A stretch of DNA of 64,000 nt from Sapria himalayana (taxonomy: Eukaryota; Streptophyta; Magnoliopsida; Malpighiales; Rafflesiaceae): positions 59,082 to 123,081 of the forward strand of contig JAREIK010008197.1 of NCBI GenBank assembly GCA_029783825.1, read 5' to 3'. The translations under genes and the position numbers were made by a program. Under the pieces are notes generated by a model that was given only the letters and a program-made list of their open reading frames with translations, searched no databases and was not told the DNA's origin. This document shows, piece after piece, positions 45,849 to 59,483 of this stretch (the first letter of the stretch is position 1; each line of letters begins with the position of its first letter).

Positions 45849-48376
45849 TAATATATTACTTAATAATAAATTTTTTAATGTTTTGCTTTTTTTTATAACT
45901 TTGTATTTTTGTTATTATAAATAAATTATTTAAATTAATTTATCTTACACATAATTTATTTTGTAAGTTATAATTCTATAATAATAAACTAATAAATAAT
46001 TAAAATAATTATTTAAAATCATAATCAATACAAATAAAATTTAGATTTATTATTTATTATTCAGGATATACTGGTTTAATGGTTTAAGTATTTAGGTGTT
46101 TTTGGGTTTAGGAGTTTAGTGATTTAAGTGTTTAGACCTTTAGTGATTTATAGTTATTATCTAAAGAAATAAAAAACAAAAAATTTAATTTTTTGAATTT
46201 TTTTAATTTTTGAAGGTTGTAACCTTTGAAAATATAATAATTTTAAATTTTTTTAAATGTGAATATAATATTTAGTTATATTAATCTCAATAATTATATA
46301 TAATGTAAACTAAATATAAATAATTTTATTAATAGATATTATAATAATAATAATCAATAAATAAATTAATAAACTAGTATTAATAAGAATAATATAAATT
46401 AAAATATAATTGTAGAATCTAAAATGATTCAAAATCAAAATAAGATATATTACTAAATAATAATTTTTTATTTTAAAAATTTTGCCTCATTTTATAAGCA
46501 TATATAATTTTTTGATGAAAAATAATTTATTTAAATTATATCTGTCTCACTAATACTTTATTTTGTACTTAATATTTCTATAAAAATAAATTGATAAATA
46601 AATAAAATGAATATTTAAAATTATAATGATTACTAATAAAAAAAGATATATGATGTATTATTTAGGGTATACTTATTTAATGGTTTAAGTTTTTTGTGGT
46701 TTTCTGGTTAAAGAGTTTATTGATTTATATGTTTGAACATTTAGGTGTTTAAAGATTTTATTTAATCAATGAAATAACAAAAAAATTATTTTTATGAATT
46801 TTCATGATTTTAAAAGGTTATAACCTTTGAAAATATAATAATTTTTTAATAGTTTTAAAATATGAATACAATACTTAGTTATAATAATCTTAATAATTAT
46901 ATTTGATGTATATTCAACATAAAAAATTTTATTAATATATATTATTTTGATGATCAAAAAATAAATTAATAAACTATTATTAATAAGATAGATATTAATT
47001 AAAATATATTTGCAGAACCCAAAATATTTCAATATCAAAGTAAATTATATTACTAAATAAAATTTTAAATTTTTGAAATTTTTTTATTTTTATAAGCTTA
47101 TATTTTTTTCATAAAAAATAATTTATTTAAATTATATATGTCTCACTCATTATTTATTTTGTAATTAATATTTCTATAAAAATAAACTAAAAAATAATTA
47201 AAATGAATATTTAAAATTATAATGAATACAAATAAAAATTAGATTTATTATTTATTATTTAGGTTATATAGGTTTAATGGTATAAGTATTTAGAGGGTTT
47301 TGGAGTTTAGGAGTCTAGAGATTTAAATGTTTAGGGATTTAGTGGTTTATAAGTTTTATTTAAATAATAAAATAATAAAAAATTATTTTTGTTATTTATT
47401 TTCATTTTTGAAGGTTATAACCTTTGAAATTATAATAATTTTTAAATTTTTTTCAAATGTAAATATAATATTTAGTTATAATAATCTTAATAATTATAAG
47501 ACATTTAAATTCATTATAAGTAATTTTATTGTTAGATATTATAAAATTGATCAAATAAAAAATTAATAAACTATTCTTAATAAGATTGATAGCAATTAAA
47601 ATATAATTGCAAAACCTATACATAATGATTCAAAATCAATGTAAAATATATTAATAAATAATAATTTTTTGTTTTTAAATTTTTACTTCTTTTTATATGC
47701 TTATATTTTTTTTTGATTAAAAATAAATTATTAAAATTATAGTTGTCTTGCTCATTATTTATTTTGTAATTAATATTTCTATAAAAAATAAACTAATAAA
47801 TAATTAAAATGAATATTTAAAATTATAATGAATACAAATTAAAATGAGATTTATGATTTATTATTTGTAGTATACCGGTTTAATAGTTTGATTATTTATG
47901 AGTTTTATCATTTAGGAGTTTATCAATTTATGTTTTTAGGCATTTAGTGGTTTATAGGTTTTATTTATATAATAATAAAAAAAATTTTAGATTTTTTCTA
48001 ATTTTCAAAGGTTATAACCTTTAAAAATAAAATAATTTTTTAAAATTTTTTGAAATGTGAATACTATGTATAATTATATTAATCTTACTAATTATATATC
48101 ATATAAATTCAATATAAACAATTTTAATGATAGATAATATAATAATGATCAAAAATTAAATTAATAAACTATTATTAATAATATAAATATTAATTAAAAT
48201 ATATTCACATAACACAAAATGATTCAAAATCAAATCAAAATATATTACTAAATAATAATATTTAATTTTTAAATTTGTCCTTCTTTTTATAAGCTTATAT
48301 TTTTTTGATTAAAAATAAATTATTTAAATAATATTTGTCTTACTAGAAATTTATTTTGTAATTAAATTTTCTATTA
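45849..48376 (+). repeat. 598-bp satellite array, forward block (about four units)
   Basis: Tandem AT-rich monomers. The marker is the palindrome with half-site TTTTCAAAGGTTA, or close variants, found here at about 46213, 46812, 47409 and 48004, spaced 599, 597 and 595 bp. Each unit also has a telomere-like stretch ('ggtttaagtatttaggtg', 'tttgggtttaggagtttag') about 135 bp before the palindrome. No coding potential. The left end is cut by the LINE at about 45848. Confidence 0.85.
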
Positions 48377-48950
48377 TGTAAATTTTAAAAATTATTTTAT
48401 TTTTAATGGTTATAACCTTTGAAAATCAGATAAAACCAATAAATTGCTAATTAAAATTATTTTATTATATAAATACAAACTATAAACCACTAAAGCCCTA
48501 AAAACATAAATTGCTAAACTCCTAAATTACAAAACCCCTAAATTAACAATCCATTAAACCGGTATACCATATATAATAAATCATAAATCTCATTTTAATT
48601 TGTATTCATAATAATTTTAAATATTCATTTTAATTATTTATTAGTTTATTTTTTATATAAATATTAATTGCAAAATAAATAAAGAGTGAGACAAATATAA
48701 TTTTAATAATTTATTTTTAATCAAAAAATAAATATAAGCTTATAAAAAGAAGTAAAAATTTAAAAACAAAAAATTATCATTTAGTAATATATTTACTTTG
48801 ATTTTGTAACATTATATGTTTTGCATTTATATTTTAATTGCTATCAATCTTATTAATAATAGTTTATTAATTTATTTTTTGATCATTATTATATTATCTA
48901 TCAATAAAATTACTTATATTGAATTTAAATGTCTTATAGTTTGTAAAATG
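48377..48950 (-). repeat. 598-bp satellite, first inverted unit
   Basis: The monomer is now in reverse orientation. The palindrome lies at about 48404, only ~400 bp after the last forward one. The telomere-like stretch then follows it as 'ctaaagccctaaaaacata' and 'ctaaactcctaaatt'. The switch point is at about 48377. The unit ends at an unrelated insert at about 48950. Confidence 0.8.
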
Positions 48951-49881
48951 TCGTCAAACATTAACGTTGTCATATCCCCTAGTTTGTATAATGTTGTCAT
49001 ATGCCACAATTGTATCACTGGATCTTGGCTCTACAAAAGATGAAAATAGAATATGGTCAGCCTTGATATGAGTGCTAGCCACTAGTTGTCTGATTCAAGT
49101 GGTATGAGTAAGGCGAAGTGGGGGGGATGGAAGAGTAGTCGAGGTGTGGTGATGTACCTACTGGAACTGGTAGCCCACGAGGAAAGAATGCTGTAGTACT
49201 TCTTTATTGTCTCCCAATGTCTCACAAATAGAGTAAAATCACTAGCATCATCTTATTCTTTCTAGAAGCACCCCTCTCGGCTCTCTAACCATTATCGTGC
49301 AGAGAAAGTAGTGTTGTATTCTTGTTGACTATCCTAATTTCACTAGATCTAGGTCTAGTTTTAGACTGCTTACTTACCTTTGACAAATCTCTCATAAAAT
49401 AGAGTGTCTTCTCGCCAAGCACATATGTCTGCTAATTAGTGCATCATTTACAATAGTGAATGCAGGTTCATGGATGTTGCAAATCTGGTCAGCTACACTC
49501 TTGAGCATACTCAAGTTTTTCAATACATGTATCACTTCATCAATCCTCTCACATGACGAGTAGTCCGATCTTGATCTGTCAGTATGTATACTAATTGAGT
49601 ATTATTTCCTTTTTTGAGGTCATCTCTCATAGTGCTCTAGTGATTATCATCATTTCTTTTTTAGCAACAAAAATAAGCAACAAATGCTCACAAAGAAAAT
49701 ATGTGCATCTACTCCTTGCACCATGTATCCTCCCCCACTACGCCACTTCACCATATAGCCTATTATGTCATGGGTCATAAGTTTTAGTATTATGCGTGTA
49801 GTCTTAAGCTGGGAAATTATTTTCTCCAAATTACCTAAGTCAATATATTCTTGTATCTCATAAGAATTATATTCACAAAAT

Positions 49882-49913
<32 letters not shown>

Positions 49914-49990
49914 TTTAGATTAGAGGGGGAGAAAGAGGGAGGTGGGGAAGAGGAATGTAATGTTCTTGTTAATCTCAAAAATAGAAAATG
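48951..49990. other. Insert of unknown origin in the satellite array
   Basis: About 1.04 kb, markedly less AT-rich than the satellite, interrupts a monomer. It contains a (CA)n run at 49881-49910 and a purine-rich 'gagggggagaaagaggg' stretch. Short open frames show no family I know. It could be a captured genomic fragment or part of an unrecognised transposon. No terminal repeats were found. Confidence 0.5.
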
Positions 49991-52900
49991 ATCCATGTAT
50001 ACTAGGTAATATTTGTAATAATATTTAAATTGAATTATTAAGATTATTATAACTAAATATTATTGCTTAGCTTCTGAATCATTTTAATATTTGTAATAAT
50101 ATTTTAAATGATATATATCTTATTAATAATAAATTATTAATTTATTTTTTGATCATAATTAGAATATTTATCAATAAAAATGTTTATATTGAATTTATAT
50201 GATATATAAATATAAAGATTATTCTTACTAAATATTATATTCACTTTTGAAACAAAATATTAAATTATAATATTTTCAAAGGTTATAACCTTTGAAAATT
50301 TGAAAAATCAAAAAAAATATTTTTTTTAATTTCATTGTTAAAATAAAACCTAAACACCACTAAATGCCTAACCACTTAAATCACTAAACTACAAAATCCT
50401 GATACTGCTATATAGATAATCCTTTAAACCAGTATACACTAAATAATAATTAATAAATCTCATTTTTATTTGTTTTCAGTATAATTTAAAAAATCATTTA
50501 GATTTTTAGTTTTTTATTTGTATATCTATATTAATTATAAAATAAATTATAAGTTAAAAATATAATTTATAAAAATTATTTTTCATCAAAAAATAGATAA
50601 GCTTATAAAAAGAATAAAAATTTAAAAACAAATAATTATTATTTACTAATATATTTTGTTTTGCTTTTGAATCATTTTAGGTTTTGATATTATATTTTAA
50701 GTAATATCAATCTTATTCATAATAGATTTTCAATTTATTTTTTGATAATTATTAAAATATCTATCAATAAAATTGTTTATATTGAATTTATATGATATAT
50801 AATTATTATGATTATTATAAATAAATAGTGTATTCACTTTTGAAAATAATTTAAAAATTATTATATTTTCAAGAGTTATAACCTTAAAAAATGAGAAAAA
50901 ATAATAAATATAAATTTTTTGTTATTTTATTTTTTAAATAAAACATATAAATCATTAAATAATTACTTACTTAAATCAGTAAGCTCATAAACCCCGAAAC
51001 CCCTAAATACATAAACCTCTTAAAAGCTATATTCTACTTATTAAATAAGAAATCTCATTTATATTTGTATTTATTATAATTTTAAATATTCATTTTAATT
51101 ATTTATAGTTTAATTTTTTAGAAAAATTAATTCAAATAAATTTCGAATGAGACAAATAATATTTAAATAATTTATATTTAATCAAAAAAAAATATAAGCT
51201 TAAAAAAAGAAGGAAAAATTTAAAAATTAAATATTATTATTTAGTAATATATTTTGATTTGATTTTAAATCATTTTGTGTTATGTAAATATATTTTAATT
51301 AATATTTAGATTTTTAATAATAGTTTGTTAATTTAATTTTTGATCATTATTATAATATCTAACATTAAAATTATTTATATTTAATTTATATGATATATAA
51401 TTAGTAAGATTAATATAATTATAAATGGTATTCACATTTCAAAAAATTTTAAATATTATTTTCTTTTCAAAGATTATAACCTTTGAAAATCAGAAAAAAT
51501 CAAAAAAAAAATTTTTTTATTTTTATTATATAAAGAAAACCTATAAACCACTAAATGCCTAAAAACATAAATTGCTAAACTTCTAAACGACAAAACCCCT
51601 AAATAATTTAACGATTAAACCGGTATACTATATATAATAAATAATAAATCTCATTTTTATTAGTATTCATTATAAATTTAAACATACATCTTAATTATTT
51701 ATTAGTTTATTTTTATAATAATATAAATTAAAATATAAATTATTAGTGAGACAAATATAATTTAAAAAATTAATTTTTCATCAAAAAAGATATAAGCATA
51801 TAAATGGATACAAAAATTTAAAAATTTAAAATTAATATTTAGTAAAATATTTCACTTTGATTTTGATTCATTTTAGGTTTTGCAAATATATTTAAACAAT
51901 ATTTATCTTATTAATAATTGTTTATTATTTTTTTATGATCATTATTATAATATATACGAATAAAATAATCTATATTGAATTTATATGATATTTAATTATT
52001 ATTATTATTATTAACTTCGTATTTAATTCACATTTCAAAAAAAAATTAAAAATTATTATATTTTCAAAGTTTATAACCTTGAAAAATGAGAAAATATAAC
52101 AAAAATACTTTTTTTTTATTTTAATTTTTAAATAAAACTTATAAACCACTAAATGACTAAATACTAAAATGACTAAATTCCTAATCCCCGAAGCTCATAA
52201 ATACTCAAAACATTAAATTAGTATAGTCTAAATAATAAATCATAATTCTCATTTTTATTAGTATTCATTATAATTTTAAATATTCATTTTAATTATTTAT
52301 CAGTTTATTTTTATAGAAATATTAATTACAAAATAAATTATTAGTGAGACAAATATAGTTTAAATAATTTATTTTTTATCAAAAAAAAATATATGGTTAT
52401 TAAAAGAGGCAAAATTTTATAAATAAAAAATTAATTTTTATTAATATATCTTATTTTGATTTGAATCATTTTAGATTCTACAATTATATTTTAATTTAGA
52501 TCATTCTTATTAATACTAGTTTATTAATTAATTTATTGATCATTATTATAATATTTATTAATAAAATTATTTATATTAATTTACATTATAAAAAATTATT
52601 AAGAATAATATAACTAAATATTATATTCACATTTTAAAAAAATTAAAAATTATCATATTTTCAATGGTTATAAACTTCAAAAATTAAAAAAAATCAAAAA
52701 ATTAAATTTTTTAACTTTTCATTCTTTAAATAAAAACTATAAATCACTAAAGGTCTAAACAATTAAATCACAAAACTCCTAAACCACAAAACACCTAAAT
52801 ACTTAATCCATTAAACCGGTGTATCCTGAATAATAAATAATAAATCTCAATTTTAATTGTATTCATTATAATTTTAAATATTTATTTTAATTATTTATTA

Positions 52901-53621
52901 GTTTATTATTATAGAATTATAAATTACAAAATAAATTATGAGTAAGACAAATATAATTTAAATAATTTATTTTTAAAAACAAAAATATAAACTTATAAAA
53001 AAGCAAAACATTAAAAATAATTATTATTTAGTAATATATTTTACTTTGATTTTGAATAAATTTAGATTTTGCAAATATATTTTAAATAATATCGATCTTA
53101 TTAATAATAGTTTATTAATTTATTTTTTGATCATTATTATAATATCTAGCAATCTAATTATTTATATTGAATTTAAATCACTTATAATTATTAAGATTAT
53201 TATAACTTAATATTATATTTACATTTGAAAAAATTTAAAAATTATTATATTTTCTAATGTTATAAACTTTGAAAATGTGAAAAAATATCAAAAATAATTT
53301 TTTTGTTATTTCATTATTTAAATAAAACTAATAAACCTCTAAATGCCTAAAAACATAAATCACTAAACTTCTAAACCACAAAACCTCTAAATACTTAAAC
53401 CATTAAACTGGTATACATTAATAATAATTCATAAATCTCATTTTAATTTTTATTCAATATAATTTTAAATTTTTATTTAAATTATTTAACAGTTTTTTTT
53501 AGAAATATTAATTAGAAAATAAATTATTAGTAAGACAGATATAATTTAAATTAAACCGGTATACAATAAATAATAAAGAATAAATATCATTTTTTTCATT
53601 ATAATTTTAAAGATTTATTTT
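49991..53621 (-). repeat. 598-bp satellite array, inverted block 1
   Basis: Palindrome positions are about 50276, 50870, 51468, 52062, 52661 and 53262 (spacings 594, 598, 594, 599, 601). Each is followed ~85-130 bp later by the CCTAAA-like stretch and a conserved 'ttaaaccggtata' motif. The first monomer at about 49990-50110 is rearranged at the insert edge. Palindromes at 50870, 52062, 52661 and 53262 have mismatched arms. Confidence 0.85.
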
Positions 53622-54168
53622 TGCTGTATATGTAATTTGTTTTTACTTAATAATTTGTTTTAATATTTTCATGTAAGTGCAGGAAAAGAAATATTAAAAG
53701 CCCGGGGATGCAGCAGTAGCACAATAACGGAGGTCCCGCTGACCGGCCGAAATTTTCGGAGCACAGCCTAGCCCGGTCCATGATCCGACCCGCTTCGGTT
53801 AAATGAATCGAGTGTTTATTTTCTTTATAAAAACATTTGTATTTATTTTTCGGGTGGCCTTTTTTTTGACCCGGTTGAACTATTCATCATCTCTTCTCCT
53901 CTCTCTCTGCGCGATTTCGCGACTGCCGAATGCTGCATACTGTAAGACATTATTTCTTGGTTTTAATCTGTAATGCATAAGCATTTTCTGGTGGAGGTAG
54001 CTAGTGGTACTGAGCGACTAGCGAACCACGTTATTTGCTGTGTTGATTTCTCGTTTTGATTCTATCGTGGATGCTTATGGATTGGGATATATATTACTTG
54101 TTTCTGTGTTTTCTTTGTTTTTTGTTTCTTAATCTTACTACCCGTGGAAGCGCGATTGCCCAACAATT
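53622..54168. other. GC-rich insert in the satellite array, unidentified
   Basis: About 545 bp, far richer in GC than its surroundings. It includes 'cccggggatgcagcagtag', 'gctgaccggccgaaatttt', 'gatccgacccgcttcgg', a CT-microsatellite at about 53890-53908 and 'gcgcgatttcgcgactgcc'. It has the look of a gene 5' region or a small retroelement (SINE or LTR part). I found no long frame, clear pol III boxes, terminal repeats or target duplication. Confidence 0.5.
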
Positions 54169-57100
54169 TTAATATTTATTTGTTTATTTTTATATAAATA
54201 TTAATTACAAAATAAATTACAAGTTAGACAAATATAATTTATATAAATTATTTTTCATCAAAAAAATATAAATAAACTTTTAAAAAGAAAAAAAAATTTA
54301 AAACAAAAAATTATTATATAGTAATATATTTTGCTTTGCTTCTGAATCATTTTTGAGTTTGTAATTATATTTTAATTGATATCTATTTTATTAATAATAG
54401 ATTATTATTTTATTTTTTGATAATAATTAGAATATCTATCAATAAAATTCTTTATATTGAATTTATATGAAATATAAATATATTGATTATTATAACTAAA
54501 TATTGAATTCACTTTTGAAAAAATTAAAAATTATTATATTTTCAAAGGTTATATAACCTTTGAAAAAATCAAAAAATAGTAAAAATAAATTTTTTGTTAT
54601 TTTATTTTTTAAATAAAACCTATAAACCATTAAATGCATAGCAATTAAATCAGTAAACTTTTAAACCCTGTAATACCTAAATACATAAACTATTAAACCG
54701 CTATATAATAAATAATAATTAATAAATCTAATATTTATTTATATTGATTATAATTTTAAATATTCATTTTAATTATTTATTAGTTTATTTTTATAGAAAT
54801 ATTTATTATAAAATAAATTATGAGTGCGACAAATATAATTTAAATAATTTATTTTTAATCATAAAAAGTATGCACTTATAAAAGAAGTAAAATTTTAAAA
54901 ATTAAAAATTATTATCCAGTAATATTTTTTCTTTAATTTTGAATCAATTTGGATTTTGTAAATATATTTTAATTAATATATATATTATTATTATTAGTTT
55001 ATTAATTTACTGTTTGATCATTATTATAATATCTATCAATAAATTTGTTTATATTGAATTTATATGATATATAATTATTAAAATTATTATAAGTAAATAT
55101 TGTATTCAAATTTCAATAAAATTTAATTATTATTATATTTTCAAAGGTTATAACCTATGAAAATGACAAAAAATTACAAAATTTTTTTATGTTATTTTAT
55201 TGTTTAAATAAAAGCTATAAACCACTAAATGCCTAAAAACATAAATCGCTAAACTCCTAAATGACAAAACTTCTAAATACTTAACCTATTAAATTGGTAT
55301 ACATTAATAATAAATCATAAATCTCATTTTAATTTTTATTAATTGTAATTTTAAATTTTTATTTTAATTATTTATCAGTTTATTTTTATAGAAATATTAA
55401 TTACAAAATAAATTATTTGTAAGACAAATCTATTATAAATAATTTATTTTTTATCAAAAAAAATATATATGCTTATAAAAAGAAGCAAAATTTTAACAAC
55501 AAAAATTTATTATTTTGTAATATATTTTATTTTGATTTTGAATCATTTTAGTTTTTGCAATTATATTTTAATTAATATCATTCTTATTAATTATAGTTTA
55601 TTAATTTTTTATTGATCATTATTATAATATCTATTAATAAAATTATTTATATTGAGTATAAATTATATATAATTATTAAGAATATTAAAACTAAATATTA
55701 TATTAACATTTAAAAAAAATTAAAAATTATTATATTTTCAAAGGTTATAACCTTAAAAAATTAAAAAATATCAAAAAATTTAATTTTTTATTTTTTTATT
55801 CTTTAAATAAAAACTATAAATCACTAAAGGCCAAAACACTTAAATCACTAAACCCCAAAACACCTAAATACTTAAACCATTAAACTATTATATCCTGAAT
55901 AATAAATAATAGATAATAAATCTCAATTTTATTTGTATTCATTATAATTTTAAATATATTTTTTAAATATTTATTAGTTTATTTTTATAGAATTATAAAT
56001 TAAAAATAAATTATGTGGAAGACAAATAAAATTTAAATAATTTTCTTTTAATAACAAAAATATAAACGTATAAAAAGTAACAAAACATCCAAAAAATTAT
56101 TATTTACTATTATATTTTACATTGATTTTCAATAAATTTATGTTTTGCAAAAATATTTAAAATATATCTATCTATTTAATAATAGTTTATTAATATATTT
56201 TTTGATCATTAATATAATATCTATCAATATAATTATTTATATTGAATTAACATGATATATAATTATTAAGATTATCATAACTAAATATAGTATTCACATA
56301 TAAAAAAAATTTAAAAATTGTTATAATTTCAAAGGTTATAACCTTCAAAATTGATAAAAAATAACAAAAATAAATTTTTTGTTATATCATTGTTTAAATA
56401 AAACTTATAAACTATTAAATGCCTAAATACATAAATCTCTAAACTCCTAAACCCCAAATCCCTTAAATACCTAAACCTTTAAACTAGTAAACATTAAATA
56501 TAATTTAAATAATTTATAGAAATATTAATTACAAAATAAATTATGAGTGACAAATATAATTTAAATAATATATTTTTCAACAAAAAAAATAAAAGCTTAT
56601 AAATGATGCAAAAACTTAAAAAAAATTATTATATAGTAATAAATGTTACTTTGATTTTGAAACATTTTAGGTTTTTTAATTATATTTTAATTTATATCTA
56701 TCATATTAATTAATGTTTATTAATTTATTTTTTGATAATTGAATTAATTTTATCAATAAAATGGTTTATATTAGTTTATATTATATATAATTATAATAAA
56801 TATTATTAATAAATATTATATTCACATTTTTAAAAAAATTTAAAATTATTATATTTTCAAAATCTTATGACATTTAAAAATTTAAAAAAATATCAAAAAT
56901 AAATTTTTTGTTATTTCATTGTTTAAATAAAAGCTATAAACCATTAAATGCCTAAATAATTAAATTAAAAACTTCTAAATCTCGAAAACCCTAAATAGAT
57001 GATTTTTTTAAACAGGTATATCCTAAATATTAAATAATAAATCTCATTTTTATTTTTTTCATTATAATTTTAAATATTCATTTAAATTGTTTATTTGTTT

Positions 57101-59483
57101 ATTTTTATATAAATATAAATTAAAAAATAAATTATAAGTTAGACAAATATAATTTATATAAATTATTTTTCAGAAAAAAAATATAGATAAACTTATTAAA
57201 AGAATAAAAAAATTAAAAACAAAAAATTATTATATAGTAATATATTTTACTTAGTTTCTGAATCATTTTAGGTTTCGTAATTATATTTTAATTGATATCT
57301 AACTTATTAATAATAGATTATTAATATATTTTGTGATCATTATTAGAATATTTATCAATAAAAATATTTAAATGATATATAGATGTAATAATTATTATAA
57401 CTAAATATTCTTTTCACTTTTGAAAAAAGTTTTAAAATTATTATATTTTCAAAGATTATAACCTTTGAACATGTGAAAAAACAAAAAATAAATATTTAGT
57501 TTTTATAATTTCATTGTTTAAATAAAACCTATAAATCACTAAATGCCGAAACACATAAATCACTATACTACAAAATCCCGATACCCCTATATAAATATTT
57601 GTTTAAACGGGTATGCCCTAAATAATAATTAATAAATCTCATTTTTTTATTTGTTTTCATTATAATTTAAAAAATTCATTTTGATTGTTTAGTTTTATGT
57701 ATATATATATATATTAATTATAAAATAAATTATGAGTTAAAAATATAATTTATAAAAATTATATTTCATAACAAAATAGATAATCTTAAAAAAAGAATAA
57801 AAATTTAAAAACAAATAATTATTATTAAGTAATATATTTTGCTTTGCTTTTGAATTATTTTAGGTTTTGATATTATACTTTAAGTAATATCAATCTTATT
57901 CATAATAGATTTTTAATTTATTTTTTGATAATTATTAGAATATTTATCAATAAAATTTTTTATATTGAAATTATATGATATATAATTATTAGGATTATTA
58001 TAAAGAAATATTTATTCACTTTTGAAAAAAATTTAAAAATTATAATATTTTCAAAGGTTATAACCTTTGAAAATATCAAAAAGTAATAAAATAATTTTTT
58101 TTTATTTTTTTTCTTAAATAAAACCTATAAACCACTAAATGCATACACAGTTAAATCAGTAAATTCCTAAACCCCGTAATGCCTAAATACATAAATCATT
58201 AAACTGCTATATACTACTTAATAAGTAATAAATCTAATTTTTATTTCTATTTATTATAATTTTAAATATTCATTTTAATTATTTATTAGTTTATTTGTAT
58301 ATAAATTTTTATTACAAAATAAAGTATGAGTTTGAAAATATAATTTAATTAATTTATTTTTAATAAAAAAATATATACGCTTATAAAAGAAGTTGAAATT
58401 TAAAAATTAAAAATTATTATCCAGTAATATATTTTCCTATATTTTTGAATCAATTTAGATTTTGTAAATATTTTTTAATTAATATGTATCTTTTTATTAA
58501 TAGTTTATTAATTTAATTTCTGATCATTATTATATTATCCATCAATAAAATTGTTTATATTGAATTTATATGATATATAATTATTAATATTATTAAAACT
58601 AAATATTCTATTCACATTTCAAAAAATTGTAAATATTATTATATTTTCAAAGGTTATAAACTATGAAAATTATAACAAATTATAGAAAATTTTTTAGTTA
58701 TTTTATTTTTTTATATAAAACTTATAAACCACTAAAAGCCTAAAAACAAAAATCGCTAAACTTTTAACGACAAAACCTTTTAATACTTAAACTATTAAAC
58801 TGGTATACATTAATAATAAATCTTCAATCTCATTTTAATTTATATTCAGAATAATTTTAAATTTTTATATTAATTATTTATCAGTTTATTTTTATAAAAA
58901 TATTAATTACAAAATGACTTATTAGTGAGACTGATCTAATTTAAATTAAATCGGTATCCCTAAATAATAAATAATAAATCTCATTTTTTTTCATTATAAT
59001 TTTAAATATTCATTTTAATTATTTATTTGTTTATTTATATATAAATATTAATTATAAAATAAATTATGAGTCTGACAAATATAATTTATATAAATTGTTT
59101 TTCATTAAAAAAATATAGATAAACTTATTAAAAGAAGAAAAAATACAAAAACAAAAAATTATTATATAGTAATATATTTTTCTTTGCTTATGAGTCATTT
59201 TAAGTTTTGTAATTATATTTTAATTAATATCTATCTTATTATTAATGGATTATTAATTTATTTTTTGATCATTATTAGAATATTTATCATTAAAATTGTT
59301 TATATTTTATTTATATAATATATAAATATAATGATTAGTATAACTAAATATTTTATTCACATTTGAAAAAAAAATTAAAAATTATTATATTTTCAAAGGT
59401 TTTAACCTTTGAAAACATCAAAAAATAACAAAAATAATTATTTTGTTATTTTATTTTTTAAATAAAACCTATAAACCACTTAA
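54169..59483 (-). repeat. 598-bp satellite array, inverted block 2
   Basis: Palindromes at about 54540, 55140, 55737, 56329, 56862, 57450, 58050, 58648 and 59392. Spacings are 600, 597, 592, 533, 588, 600, 598 and 744. The 744-bp step is a longer monomer variant with a partial duplication around 58940-59060. Best-conserved palindromes are at 54540 (two extra central bases) and 58050. The block ends in the telomere-like stretch at 59483, where the hAT begins. Confidence 0.85.

Noticed and set aside
46075..46150. True interstitial telomere array
   Set aside because: Words resemble TTTAGGG, but exact heptamers in tandem are absent. Only a degenerate telomere-like block can be claimed.
46802..49043. 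Open frames of 75-80 codons in the satellite
   Set aside because: AT-rich Ile/Tyr/Asn/Lys composition, not conserved between monomers, no domain.
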